Assembly: GCF_019703515.2 (NCBI RefSeq)
Contig: NC_059372.1
Coordinates: forward strand, 20,783,931-20,847,930
Direction of reading: 5' to 3'
From: Myxocyprinus asiaticus
Taxonomy: Eukaryota > Chordata > Actinopteri > Cypriniformes > Catostomidae
DNA length: 64,000 nt
Shown: positions 11,201-25,259 of the stretch, in pieces
Layout: each line of letters opens with the position of its first letter
Numbering within the stretch: position 1 is the first letter of the stretch
Notes under the pieces: model-generated
The model's database searches: none
Told to the model about the DNA's origin: nothing
What the model saw: the letters and a program-made list of their open reading frames with translations, nothing else
Made by a program: the position numbers and the translations under genes

Positions 11201-14200
11201 AGTGATGGGAAGATCAGTTAATTTTACTGACTTGGATCTTTGAGTCTCGTTCAGCAAAATGAACGAATCTTTATTCAAGTCATTTCGTTCATTTTGTTCA
11301 TTTGAGCAGAATTAATTTAAAATGTAACATTTTCAATAGCCAAATCCCCCCAACACATCTACTTATGCAAACTTTGATTATAGTCCCAGTAAGGAAAAAA
11401 TTATAATGCAGCCAAGGACAAATTATGAGAAACAGAAAGATTAGTTCACCTCTGGAATCTTCTTGTCCGAATCGTTCGTTCTTTTTTCACATGACAAAAG
11501 AGCGAACGACTCGGACCAAAAGAGTTGAAAGTGAACTAATCATTTCTGTTTCCTGTACAGCGCCTATGCGGTTTTCACAAACGAACGGAGGTTGCACAAT
11601 GCGCATGCGTGTCCAAAACAAAATGAACTAATCACTCTCTGAGACTACTCATTCTTCTGAGTCACATAAAAGATTTGTTCAAAATGAATGAATCGTTCAT
11701 GAATGACCCATCACGACTTGTCACCCTGCATGTTCAAATCAGACAGACACACTGAGGAGGAGCCGGGAAGTTCTCGTACTTGGGTATGTAATCGCTTTTT
11801 CAAGTTTTCCAATCAGACGGTAATTTCCTTTTAAATCCACACATAAGTTTAAACTTTTGTTTGGCGGGTGATTGACTAGTGAGAGGTGGTACTTCGCTGC
11901 CATCTGGGACTCATCAGGACGGTGTTTTAAACCTCAAATGCGATGTGGTTTTTGACTACCTCTGAATGTGTTTTGATGATCCATTCACAAAACATTTTGC
12001 CCCCCATTTACAACTATATTTAGTGCTGACCACTTGCGATCAGATCATCCGTCTTATTACCAGCTGTAAACAGGGTCTAAAATGACTGCAGCCAGAGCTA
12101 TGGAATGCTATAGAACGACTTCCGGTAGATGTCCCACCCACATTGGTTTCCCCAGTAAGACCCCCAGGAAAAAGAAGATAAACACTTATTTTTCCCTCTA
12201 TTACTCACACCCTGCTATGTTATTATATCGAAACACTTTTACTGTAACGCATAATTTGAAAAACTATACATTTCAACTCTTGTATTACAGACCACCAACA
12301 TTTACACACTTATTCCAATGTGATTTACTTCTGCTGTAGCTCACCTGATAGAATGTTGGACTTTGAACTCGGAGACTGAGCCTCAAGTCCAGCCAAGAAT
12401 GCTCAAAATGAAAATGAATGCGAAGCGGAAGTATCATAGAAGTGAAATGACGTGGTCGCTTCAGTCAATGTGGATTTCATGTCTAATTTGCTCTTAAAAC
12501 ACTATCCATGTAATTTTGGTTTGCAAAAATGTCACCACAATCACATACATTTCATGAGATCAGGCTGTTTTTGGGTGAACTATAGCTTTTAATAATGACA
12601 ATAGTATGCAAGAGGTGTTATAAGCTGAATCTGATGTAAAAAAAAAAAAAAAGTCTCAAAGCAAGCCCAGCTTCTCTTTCACAAAATGAACTCACCCAGA
12701 ATACGAGAGGCTTCCCACAACTTAGGGGCATCTGTCATTCCTGGCATAGGCATAAATGTTGGAGCCAGCAGCATGGCCACTTCCGGGTCAAAATCTGAGT
12801 TTGTATCTGTAGTTAATGCAGTTGTGGAGGATAATGTCTGCAGGCCCTGATGAAGAGATGTAAGCTCTGAGGTAGTAGAGTTTTCAATGTCAGTTAAGGA
12901 TGAGTCCTTTAACACAGATGGTAGAGTTTTGACTAAGGTGGCTAGTGTTGTTGTTTTGGCTGGCTGGGAAGAAGAAGTGGTTTTCTCTGTACTTGGTGGT
13001 GTCGTGGAATTCTTTGGGGGAGGAAGGAGAGTGTTTCTAACTAAACCTGAGGATGATGTGGTTTTGATGATACTTGGAGGAGAGGAGGTTGGCTTGCTGG
13101 AAAGTGAGGTGGAGATGGTCTTAGGTGGTACTGTAGTGGTCTTCTTGGGTGATCGTGAGGCTGTTTTGTCGAGGGAGAGAGAGGTGTTCGGTGGTTGACC
13201 AGTGGTGTGCAGCCCTAAGGGTGGTGGATGTGGTCGTACAGATTTGGTGACCAGGGGTTTGCTTGTTTTTAGAGCTGTGGTAGAGTTGGATTTTTTAGTG
13301 CCCATTGCAGATGTGGAAGAGATTTTAAGGGCAGCATGAGATGTTTGATTTGTCATGTTTGTCGAAGATGCTATGGTAGTAGTTGCAGTCTTGCTAGTTG
13401 TAGTTGTTGCCATCACAGTAGAGCTAATAGTTGGTTCTGGTTCATCAGTATCCGGTTTTATCACAACCAAAGAAGTGACAGGTGTTACAAAATTGTACTT
13501 CAGGGACAGGTTGGTGGCTTTATCCACAAGAAGACGCTGTGTGACTATATCAGTGGTGTTAATTTTAGCCAGTAGCAACTCTTTGATGGTGAAATATGCC
13601 CATAGACGATTCACAAAGCTAGGAATACCATCCACTGCATGTGCACATCCTGGAGATGGCACTGTCCCATTTACCACTGCTTTGGCCAATGGAAGCTCAC
13701 TCTCCACCCTTACCTTCTGCTTTGAATCATTTGCTGTCAGTGTGACCTTCAGATCCTGTACACCTGGCTTTAGTCGTCCTGTGACTACCAATTCAGAGCC
13801 CTGGAAGTAGTTGGGGAAGAGAGAGCGAGTGATATCGTAGGCCTGGTCATCTAAATAGGACAGCTGGATGTCTGAGAGCAAAGGACTGGCAACTTCATCA
13901 TAGAAGCCTTTCAGCTGGACAGCTGCATCATCATCCTCATATACCTGAGAGAAATTAAATAAAATAAAACATTAATTTAAGATATTTCATCTAAACTTCA
14001 TAAGTAGCAACTGTTTATCCATTTTATGTGTTTAAAAATGGAATAGTGGGAAATTGTGGAAGCAATAAAGCCATATGGGTTTGGAACAACATCAGAGCGA
14101 TTTTTGGCTGAACTATCCTTTTAAGTTATGTGTCTATGCAGAAACTGGCTTTCAAAAACAAACCTACTCTGATAAATATTTACTGGACTAAAAAGTGTGA

Positions 14201-17200
14201 TAACTAGCTCTGGTCTTCTCTAAAGTGTCATGTTTTTTTATGTACTTTTAAGTTACTAGGAAAGGTGACATACCATCCGAGCTACACCACGATTCTCCAT
14301 GGCCAACCTTCTCAACAGGGGGAAATCAGCATCGTCTCCAAAGGCCAGGCCAAACAACGAAGCCAAACCCAAAGCTTTCTGTGCATTACTCAAAATCACA
14401 TCTGGTTCAGTCACCCCAATGGTGGCTTCTCCATCGGTCAGGAAGATGATCATGGGAACCCGATGAGATGTGGGCGCATGACCAGTAAGTGAAGACAAAT
14501 GTGAGGAAGGATTTAATAGCTGGGCAGCAGATAGCAGAGCTGCATTGATATTCGTCCCTGGCGTAATGAGAAGAATAAAGAGTTGTTCAGTGTCATTTTC
14601 AGTCCATTAATTTCAGATACAGAGGAAATACTTACAACCCTCTGCCATTATCTTCCTAACAAATTCCTTGGCATCCCGCACATTCTGCCGTGTGGCCCGC
14701 ACAGTGCGGCCTTTCTTCCAGGTGTGGACTTTATCTGAGAAAGTAATGAGATTGAAGTAATCCCCCTCACGTAGGTCACTCAGTATGGTGGTCATGGCTG
14801 CCTTAGTCTAAAGTCAAACACAATGGGGAGATATATCATCATGTGCTGGAGCTTTTTTTGTTGGTGTTTTTAAAGATGTCATGTTCCCTATCTGTCACTC
14901 ACTCGACATTGTGTTGATGTAGTGACACTAGGGGTCGTGCTTGGGAGCCCCAAACACCTCTGATATTTGAGAAAAGGCCAATGAGAATTGGCGAGTGGAA
15001 TTTGCATGCCACTCCCCAGGACATACGGGTATAAAAGTAGCCGGCTTGCAACCACTCATTCAGATTTGTTCTTTGTAGCCGAGTGGTGTCGATGAAATCC
15101 ACTGCCGTTCCATTCACCTCTGGCGAAACAAAAGTGTTATACACGGCTTTTGGATATACAGCGCATTACAGCGGGTTCTCCCCTTCTTGCACAGATAAGT
15201 GCAGAGAATGCCCCTGGGCGCTTCAGCAGCCACACTTGAGCAACTAAGAGTATATTTTCTCTAAAAGAGTGAGCACTGACGGAAAGTGTCTTTTTCCGTT
15301 TGTGTGTAGTTCCTGGATGTGGTCGTTATCTCTCCGCCTCTGACAGCCACGATCGCTGCCTCACGTGTATGAGCTGCAAGAGGGTATCCCTGACCCGGGA
15401 GTGATGCAGGAGCTGTGCTCAGCGACCGACCTCGCCCTATGGGCGACGAAGGTCATGGCTCTCGGGCAGGCGATGTCCACCATGGTGGTCCAGGAGCACC
15501 ACCTGTGGCTTAACCTGGTGGAGATGAGGGAGGACGACAAAGTTTGCTTTCTTGACGCCCAGGCTGGCCTGTTTGGCGACACCATTGAGGACTTTGCCCA
15601 GCAGTTCTCGACAGTCAAGAAGCAGATGGAAGCTATCCAGCACATCTTGACCCGGCATGGTTCAAGATCCTGCACAAGGTTCCTCACTATGAGAGCATGA
15701 CCATGGCAACATTGTGGTCATGGCTTTCCTTCTTCAGAGCTAAAGCCATTCCAGCCACTCCCCGCCCTGGTCCTTTTGCCTACAGGCACAAAGCCATGAC
15801 GGTTAATGCTGGGGGCGATTTGGGAACCCCAATGGGAGCGGTTCCACCGGGTGAACCCCCATGGACCTCCCATTCCCCAGTATGCTCGTTTGCCCCGGTC
15901 GAGTTCTGGGATGAGTCAGACGGCTCACCTCAGGGTGAGTTTAATATCTCATTCGGGCTCAGGAGGAGGATGAGCTCTTGATCGCAGCATCGGACTGTTA
16001 CAGTCGGACGCGGAGGACTCAGCGGAGCTCCTACCTTCGGGTGTGGTCGCCCAGTCTGAGGTCGACACTGAGCTGGCGGCCATGCTTGCCCGGGCTGCCG
16101 CAAGCTTCGGGCTCAAGTGGAACCCTCCACCCTGCCCTGAGACCTCACAGCTCGATGACTGGTTCCTTGGCTCAGAGCACCACTCACAGCCGCACTCCGC
16201 CCCAGTTCCATTCTTCCCGGAGGTGCATGAGGAACTCACAAAGTCGTGGCAGGCACCTTTTACTGCCCGGACCAGGCCTCTGAGTTCCTTTGCTCTCACT
16301 ACCCTCGATGGTGGGGTGGCCAGGGGGTACATGGAGGTTCCTCAGGTGGAGAAGGCAGTTGTGGAGCACTTGTGCCTCCAAGTAAGTGTAACGGCCAAGG
16401 CTTACAGTGCCGCTGGACAGGCCTCCTCCGCCCTGCATGCCATGACCCTCCTGCAAGTTCACCAGGCCAAGGCACTGAAAGAGCTGCACGAGGGTCACCC
16501 TGACCCAGGAGTGATGCAGGAGCTGCGCTCGGCGACCGACCTTGCCCTACAGGCGACGAAGGTCATGGCGCGGGCTCTCGGGCAGGCGATGTCCACCATG
16601 TAGGTCCAGGAGTGCCACCTGTGGCTTAACCTGGTGGAGATGAGGGATGCCGACAAGGTTCACTTTCTTGACACCCCTATCTCCCAGGCTGGCCTGTTCG
16701 GCGACACCGTCGAGGACTTTGCCCAGCAGTTCTCGATGGTCAAGAAGCAGACGGAGGCTATCCAGCACATCTTGCCCCGGCGTTGTTCAAGATCCCGCAC
16801 CCCTTCTTTCTCCCCGGTGCAGATCATCTCTTTTCTCGGGATGGAGTCGATCGCTATGACAGCGTGCCTCATGAATGAGCGCACGCAGTCAGTGCTGAAT
16901 TGCCTGAAGTCATTCAGGGGAAGGACAGCGGTCCCACTGAAACAATTTCAGAGGCTCCTGGGGCATATGGCATCCTCGGCGGCGGTTACGCTGCTCGGGT
17001 TGATGCATAGGAGACCACTTCAGCACTGGCTTCAGACTCAAGTCCCAAGATGGGCATGGCGCAATGGTACGCATCGCGTGGCCATCATGCCAATCTGTCG
17101 CCGCACGTTCAGCCCTTGGACAGACCTTGCATTTCTGTGGGCAGGGGTTCCCTAGAACAAGTGTTCAGGCATGTCGTTGTCACGACAGATGCCTCCAAGT

Positions 17201-20200
17201 TAGGCTGGGGCACAATTTGCAACAGGCACACAGCCTTGGGCTCCTGGACAGGACCTCGACTGTATTGGCATATCAACTGCCTCAAGTTACTGGCGGTATT
17301 TCTGGAGGCTTCGGTCATTGATCCAGGGCAAGCATGTGTTGGTCCGGACGGACAACACGGTGACAGTAGCGTACATAAACCACCAAGGCGGTTTACGCTC
17401 ACATGGCATGTCGCAACTTGCCCACCATCTCCTCCTTTGGAGTCAGCAGCGACTGAAGTTGTTGCGGGCCACTCACATCCGGGGCGAACTCAACCGCGCA
17501 GCGGATGCACTGTCGTGGCAAGTGACGCTCAGGGGAGAGTGGAGACTCCATCCCCAGGTGGTTCAGCTGATTTGGGGTCAATTCGGCGAAGCGCAGGTAG
17601 ACCTGTTTGCTTCCCGGGAATCCTCCCATTGCCCACTGTGGTACTCCCTGGCCGAGGCCCCCCTCGGCATGGATGTGCTGGCACACAGTAAGCCTGCTTG
17701 CACAGACTTTGTGCAAGGTCAGGGAGGACGAAGAAGAGGTCATGTTGGTAACGCCGTACTGGCCCTCCCAGACTTGGTTCTCAGAACTCACGCTCCTTGC
17801 GACAGCCCCTCCCTGGCGAATTCCCCTGAGGAAGGACCTCCTTTCTCAGGGACAGGGCACAATTTGGCAGCCGCGCCCAGACCTCTGGAACCTACACATC
17901 TGGCCCCTGGATGGGACGTGGAAGTCCTAAGTGGGCTACCACCGGTGGTGGTAGACACTATCACTCAGGTCAGGGCTCCCTCTACGAGGCAGCTGTATGC
18001 CTTAAAGTGGCGTCTGTTCGCAAATTTGGTGTTCTTCCCGAGGGGAAGACCCCCAGAGATGCGCAGTCGGGGCGGTGCTTTCCTTCCTTCCACTATAGCG
18101 GCACACCACGATGCAGTGGATGGTAAGTCCTTGGGGAAGCACGGCCTGATCTTCAGGTTCCTTAGAGATGCCAGGAGGCCGCGCCTCATTCCCTCATGGG
18201 AATACATGTGCTTTTTTTTGTCCACGTGAGTTCCCGGGACCGTTGAACCCTGGATGTCTTTCCTCCTCAGCACCTGCGGCAGGCGAAATTCAATGCCAGG
18301 CCCAGTACTTGCGTTAGTATGCCGTCAGGTCAGCCTCTGTACTGGGATAGGTGCTCCATATGTGTTGGTTGCCTGTTGGTAACCCCATGTGATGTATTTT
18401 TCCATGGTACGGTTTCCCCGTGTCTTGCCTTGGGCAGAGCTTGCTCTGCTACCAGTCACCGTGTTTGTAGTGTTCCTCCCTTCCGGGTAGGACCTACCAC
18501 GGGGGCTTCTTTCCATATGTGTTACTTCCTGGTTGGTAAGTCCATGTGACGTATTCTCCACATGTTAACCTCCCCTTCTGGCAGGATGTGGTCTCTGCAG
18601 TGTCTTTTTCCCGTGGGGAAAGTACACCTACCCTGACGTGAATACATCTGGCCCCAGCTGAATGAATTTTCAATTTTGTGGGAGAAAAAGAGAAGAAAAG
18701 GCCGAAGCGGCTGGTGCAGCCTGTTCCCATTGTAAGTACGTCTTGTCCCCCCCTTGGGGTACGAGGGACCATGTGACGTACTTGGGGCATTGGGAAAGTT
18801 ACGATGGGGCAGAGTGCACTTGCTACTAGGCACGCAGTGGCCTGCCTGCACCTGCACCGCCGATCCACGTAACAGTTCAGCTGGTTGTGGCATTTTGTAT
18901 AGGGACCTCTAGTGTCACTACATCGACACAACGTCGAGTGAGTGACAGATAGTAAACGTCTTGGTTATTGTTGTAACCTCTGTTCCCTGATGGAGAGAAT
19001 GAGACGTTGTGTCTCTCTTGCTACAACACTGAACTACCCGCTGAAATGTCTCGGCTCCTCAGCACAAACCTGAATGAGTGGTTGCATGCCGGCTCCTTTT
19101 ATACCCATATGTCCAGGGGAGTGGAATGCAAATTCCACTCATCAATTCTCATTGGCCTTTTCTCAAATATCAGAGGTGTTTGGGGACCCCTAGTGTCACC
19201 TCATCGACACAACGTCTTGTTCCCTCCATCAGGGAACGGAGGTTACAACAGTAATTAAGATGTTTCAGTGGCATGCCTAAAATTATAGGCTTATAACTCT
19301 TCAAATTGTTTGGTATCATTTTAAAGAAAACTTTTCACATTTTTTAATGATATTGATTATGATAAATTATGAGACTCTCAGCCTAAGAAACTGCTGAAAA
19401 ATCACACAAAAATATTTGAGCCAAAAATTAACTTTTTCTTATGTTTCTGTTTTGACATTATATATATCTCAGGGTCTAAATAAGGTAGCTCTGAAAAACT
19501 GCTTTTGTCTTGTTCCCAAAATTACAACCCAAATGTCACCCGTAACTGAGAAATATTTTGTGTTGATACGACAAAGCAATCAAAAGTTATAGCATTACAA
19601 ATATAATTAATCCTAATGTATAAAAACCTTTCCAAACAAACAATAATTGTACATAAGAACTAATTACACATGGAAAAACATCAATGACTAAAGGTATGCT
19701 CTCTCTCTAAAGCATGCAGGCATGAGTAATGAGATCTCATTCAGTTCCATTCTGTCATTTGATCCATCATTAAGTCTGTGTCATGTACTTGGTGCCATCT
19801 TCTGGTGGCCATATATAATTAGAGTGAATGATCCTCTCTGCCCATATTTGGATGACTTCAACCTCTGGTTGCAGCGATCTGAATCCTAATACGATTAGTA
19901 TTGGCGTTCCATAATGCTAGACAATGTACCACATTTCTGATGAAGGCATTTTATCTAGGAAAGCCAGATTGCACATTATGTACTGTATGCACTGTGTGCT
20001 TCGTGCAAATTATTTAATGATCTACTCATCTGATTATATTGTGTGTGGGTTCATTTTAAGGGGAATCCCCTCTTATAAGTAATGGTATGTGATATTTTAT
20101 GTACTGTTATTTTTCGTGAATTTATAAGCGAAAAAGCGGCTTATAAGCAACACCGATTTACATGTAACGTATGTCAAAGACAAGTATTTAGCTATTACTC

Positions 20201-23200
20201 GCAATATTTTTTATCTGTGAGTAAAACGCAAAGGCTTGTTGTATTCCACTCTTTGAGAACTTTCCAATGACATATGACATATGGCTATTTCAAATTTTTT
20301 ACCAGTTACAATAAGACTGTATGTGCATTGCAAATTATTTTTATAAATTATCAAAAAGGAATACTTCTGATTTGTCTGCAAATTTCAAAGCACTTGTTCA
20401 GTTTTGGTCATAATGACTACGTGCATTGTAAAGTACAGCTTCTAAGCATTAAAAAGATACCTGTTTGTGTTGGTCAAAACTGAAGTTATTTATTATTTTG
20501 ATAATTATTTTTTCTTGACGGGCCCCAATACAAGCTTAAAGGGTTAAGCAATAGTTCATCCAAAAATGAAAAAATTTGTCATTATTTACTCAGGAATACA
20601 GGAAACTTGTTTCACTTTCTTTCTTCCATGGAACACCCAAACTTCCAAGCTGCTCTTTTCTATACAGTGATAGTAAATGGTGATCCCAGCTGTCAAGCAA
20701 GATTGTCAAGGCTAGATTTTTAAAAAATGGTCTGTGCCACACACAAAGCTATCATGTGGCTTCAAAAAACTTAGTTATAACAAAATAGTTTTAACTTTAT
20801 GATGCTTTTATGGTCTTCTTTGGGGTTTTTTGGGAGATTGACAGACCCCTTCCTTGGACTCAAGATGGCGCCAAGTATGGCGGCTGTGTTTTGAGCTCTG
20901 ACACAACATTGTAGTGTTTTGTTTGTTTTGTTTACAGTTCTTATGTTTTTTGTCTTGGATTTTGTCTGCCTTAACACTTTTGGACATTGGTTCTGCAAAT
21001 ACACACTGTAAACCAAACTTCAAATTCCTCAATGCCGACCCGCTGTTTACAAACACACCAGCAGAGCCCTTTGTCTGGGCAGCCCGGCCGTGAAAACGCA
21101 AAAGGAAAAGGGGAAACAGAGCCGGCATTCTCATCAGAGTAAGACGTCATGCAAATCGACCCCCCGCTACCCAGTATTCTACTGGCAAATGTTCAGTCTC
21201 TGGACAACAAGCTCTGTGAGCTGAGAGCGCGGATCTCTTTCCAACGAGAGACTGCTGCATTATCTGCCTTAAGGAAAATTGGATGTCTGCTGAGATTCCA
21301 GATTCAGCCACTGAACCCGTGGGGTTCTCCGTGCACCGAGCGGACAGAGCGAAAGACCTCTCAGGTAAAAGCAGAGGTGGTGATGTATGTTTTATGATCA
21401 ACAAATCCTGGTGTGATCAGAGGAACGGACATTCTATCAAGTCTTTCTGCTCTCCTGATCTGGAATTTTTCATGCTTCTGTGTCGACCATTCTGGCTACC
21501 GAGGGAATTCACAGCGGTCATTATCACTGCTGTGTACATCCCGCCACAAGCCGACACAGACAGGGCACTCAAGGAACTGTATGGGATTATAAGCAAGCAG
21601 GAAACCGCGCACCCTGAGGCTGCGTTCATTGTGACCGGGGACTTTAATAAAGCCAGTTTCAAATCAGTCGCACCAAAATACCACCAGCACATTAGTTTTA
21701 ACACACGAGGGGACCGGGTTTTGGACCATTGCTACTCTCCCTTCCGGGACGGCTACAAATCCCTCCCCCGCCCACCATTTGGCAAATCGGACCACTTTTC
21801 CATTCTGCTTCTGCCCGCTTACAGGCAGAAACTGAAACAGGAAGCACCCGCCCTCAGAACGATCCAGTGCTGGTCGGACCAATCAGACTTTACGCTACAA
21901 GACTGTTTTGATCATGCGGACTGGGAGATGTTCCGGTCCGCCTCTGATGACGACATCGAGTTTTACGCTGATAGCGTAACGTGTTTCATCAGAAAGTGCA
22001 CAGAGGACATCGTTCCGACCAGAACAATATGGATCTACCCGAACCAGAAACCTTGGATTAATAGCAATGTTCGCGTGACACTTGATGCTCGGACCTCCGC
22101 TTTTAATTCCGGGAACGCGGAGGAGCATAAACAAGCCAGTTATGCCCTCTGAAAAACTATCAGAACAGCAAAACGTCAGTACAGGAACAAGATTGAAGGA
22201 CAGTTCAACACCACCAACTCTAGAAGCATGTGGCAGGGAATTAATATCATCACGGACTTTAAAGGGAATAAAAACTCCGCCATGAACACCGCTGCCTCTC
22301 TCCCGGATGAGCTAAATACTTTTTATGCTCGTTTCGAGGGAAATAACACCGCTCTCGCGGAGAGAGCTCTCGTGGCCGAAGTTACAGAAGTTAGTTCACT
22401 CTCCATCTCTGTAGCGGATGTAACCTGATCCTTCCGACGGGTGAATATCCGCAAAGCCGCGGGTCCAGATGGCATTCCGGGCCGCGTCATCAGAGTGTGC
22501 GCGAACCAACTGGCTGGTGTTTTTACGGACATTTTCAACCTTTCCCTCTCTTTGTCTGTTGTCCCCACATGCTTTAAAACGTCAACCATTGTGCCTGTTC
22601 CAAAGTAATCCAAAATCACTTGCTTAAATGACTGGTGTCCTGTTGCTCTGACCCCCATCATCAGCACATGCTTTGAGAGACTAATCAGAGATTACATCTG
22701 CTCTGTGCTGCCTCCATCACTAGACCCATTGCAGTTTGCTTACCGCAACAACCACTCCACTGATGATGCCATTGCATCTACAATACACACTGCTCTCCTC
22801 CACCTGGAAAAAAAGAACACTTATGTGAGAATGTTGTTTGTAGACTACAGCTCAGCATTCAACACCATAGTGCCCCCCAAGCTTGATGAGAAACTCCGGG
22901 CTCTGGGCTTAAACAGCTCGCTGTGCAGCTGGATCCTGGACTTCCTGTCAAGCAGACGCCAGGTGGTTAGAATGGGCAGCAACATCTCCTCATCACTGAC
23001 CCTCAACACTGGAGCCCCGCAGGGCTGTGTTCTCAGCCCACTCCTGTATTCCCTGTACACACATGACTGTGTGGCAACACACAGCTCCAATGCCATCATT
23101 AAGTTTGCTGATGATTCAACGGTGGTAGGTCTGATCACTGAAAATGATGAAACAGCCTACTGAGAGGAGGTGCACACTCTGACACACTGGTGTCAGGAGC

Positions 23201-25172
23201 ACAACCTCTCCCTAAGCGTCAGTAAGACAAAGGAGCTTGTGGTGGACTTCAGGAGAAGAGATAGAGAATGCAGTCCCATCACCATCAATGGAGCACCAGT
23301 GGAGAGAGTCAGCAGCTTCAAGTTCCTGGGTGTCCACATCACTGAGGAACTCGCATGGTCCATCCACACTGAAGCCATTGTGAAGAAAGCTCATCAGCAC
23401 TTCTTCTTCCTGAGACAGCTGAGGAAGTTTGGAATGAACCGCCACATCCTCACATGGTTCTACACCTGCACTGTAGAGAGCATCCTGACTGGCTGCATTT
23501 CCGCCTGGTACGGCAATAGCACCGCCCACAACCGCAAAGCACTGCAAAGGGTGATGCGAACTGCCAGACACATCATCGGAGGTGAGCTTCCCTCCCTCCA
23601 GGACATATATACCAGGCGGTGTGTGAAAAAAGCTCGGAGGATCATCAGAGACTCCAGACCCCTGGGCCATGGGCTGTTCTCACTGGAACCATCAGGTAGG
23701 CGGTATCACAGCATCAGGACCCGCACCAGCCGACTTCATGATAGCTTCTTCCCCCAAGCAATCAGACTTTTGATCTCTTGATCTCCCATGATCAAAATAC
23801 ATCAGCACTGCACTTTATTATTCTTACTCTTATATCTCACACCAGACTGTCATAAATTATATTATAATTATATTATATTCTCTCTTAACAACACACTGGC
23901 AACTTACTATCAACTGACAGCATGAATGTCAATACAGTACAATACAACCTACTGTACATTTTATATATACTATATATACTTTTTTTATTGTATAATGTGT
24001 ATTCTATATTGTGTGTATTGTATACTGTACATTGTATGTTATTATTTGTATATTGTGTTATGTGTAATTATGTGTAAATTAGATTTTAAATTGTGTTGTA
24101 AATCTGATGTTTATTGTAAATTGGTTTATGTCTCATCACTGTCACGACTACTATGTTGCTCAGAACTGCATCCAAGAATTTCACACACTATTGCACTTGT
24201 GTATATGGTTCTGTGACAATAAAAGTGATTTGATTTGATTTGACCCTGGTCCCCATTCACTTTCATTATAAAGAAGACAGCACCTTGGACATTCTGCTAA
24301 AACTTCTCCATTGGTATTCCATGGAAGATAGAAAGTGAAATGGGTTTGGAACAATTAATGAGGGTAAGACAATGACAGAATTTAGCTTTTTTTGGGGGGG
24401 GGGGGGGGGTGGGGGGTGAACTATCCCTTTAACTCATTCTCAATACCATTGAGGTGAAAATGGTTTTGAAATTATACCTGCTTGATTTTTGTGCCGATCA
24501 TAGAGCCACTGATGTCAATGACAAAGATGACATCTTTAGGAACTACAGGAAGTCCTCTAGGAGCAAAGTAATGAACAAAGTAGCCATCATCCACCTGAGG
24601 AAAAAAAGTAACAACATTACAATGCTATATGGCTTGTGTCACCTATTCCAGTACCACAAATAAGAAGATTAGTGTGAAGACCTGGATGTCCCCAATTGGG
24701 TCTTTGAGGTCCACATCATACTGAATGATGAAGTCTGCACTGAGACCTCTGGAAGAGATGTTCCTCTGCTGCTGTATGGTGGGAGTGTAGTGCACATGCA
24801 CACAGTGAGGATTCTGCTTGACCTGAGTTGAAGGGGGCGGTTCTGCCTCTGCTAAAATTTAAGTGAAAAACAGCTGTCATGAGACAGATAAAAAAAATAC
24901 AGACATTAAAGCTTGGAAGTTGGAGACTCCAAAAGTGCATAAGGGTAAAAATATAAGGTGAATTGAGGTACTTTGGGATACTGGGTAATTTGGGACATCT
25001 AAACTATCTAAAATGTGTTATTTTCATGCTCCATCACAAGTCAATCTTAACATAGTCTCAAGCAGCCTTAGACAGGAAGCAACCATCTGACCAATACCTA
25101 AATTAACCATTTGCTTTTAAATACCATTTTCTATCTAACATAGTACCTTAGATTAACACAATAATAAAATAA

Positions 25173-25259
<87 letters not shown>

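Larger units (their letters stand above)
14880..19256 (+). mobile_element. DIRS-like retrotransposon, copy 1 (internally deleted)
   Basis: The left end (from CCCTATCTGTCACTCACTCG) carries a terminal repeat. Its complement, with an extra outer block ending GGAACGGAGGTTACAACAG, forms the right end (18950-19256). This gives the inverted-terminal-repeat layout of DIRS1 elements. Between them, in order, are gag-like sequence (15310-16600), a junction lacking the reverse-transcriptase palm (about 16795), RNase H (about 17170-17520) and the N-terminal part of a tyrosine recombinase (17930-18230). Stops and frame changes interrupt all parts. It lies in itih6 intron 7, antisense to the gene. It is non-autonomous. 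Confidence 0.8.
20548..24432. mobile_element. MITE interrupted by a LINE
   Basis: The left half (20548-20845, from ATAGTTCATCCAAAAATGAA) and the right half (24243-24432, ending GGTGAACTATCCCTTTAA) are inverted repeats of each other. For example, ATAGTAAATGGTGATCCCAG on the left pairs with CTGGTCCCCATTCACTTTCA on the right. A LINE of about 3.4 kb sits between them. A poly-G tract of 16 at 24394-24409 lies in the right arm. Confidence 0.65.

Noticed and set aside
12887..13810. Long + strand frames (103 and 151 codons) across itih6 exon 10
   Set aside because: They lie opposite a large exon with clear ITIH similarity, their translation is a Val/Leu-rich mirror of the Thr/Ser/Pro codons, and they have no splice or family support.
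16184..16498. Minus-strand frames within DIRS copy 1
   Set aside because: They are GC-rich shadows of the gag-like and pol frames on the + strand.
25179..25247. CRISPR-like or other array
   Set aside because: It is a plain TA microsatellite with no spacers.
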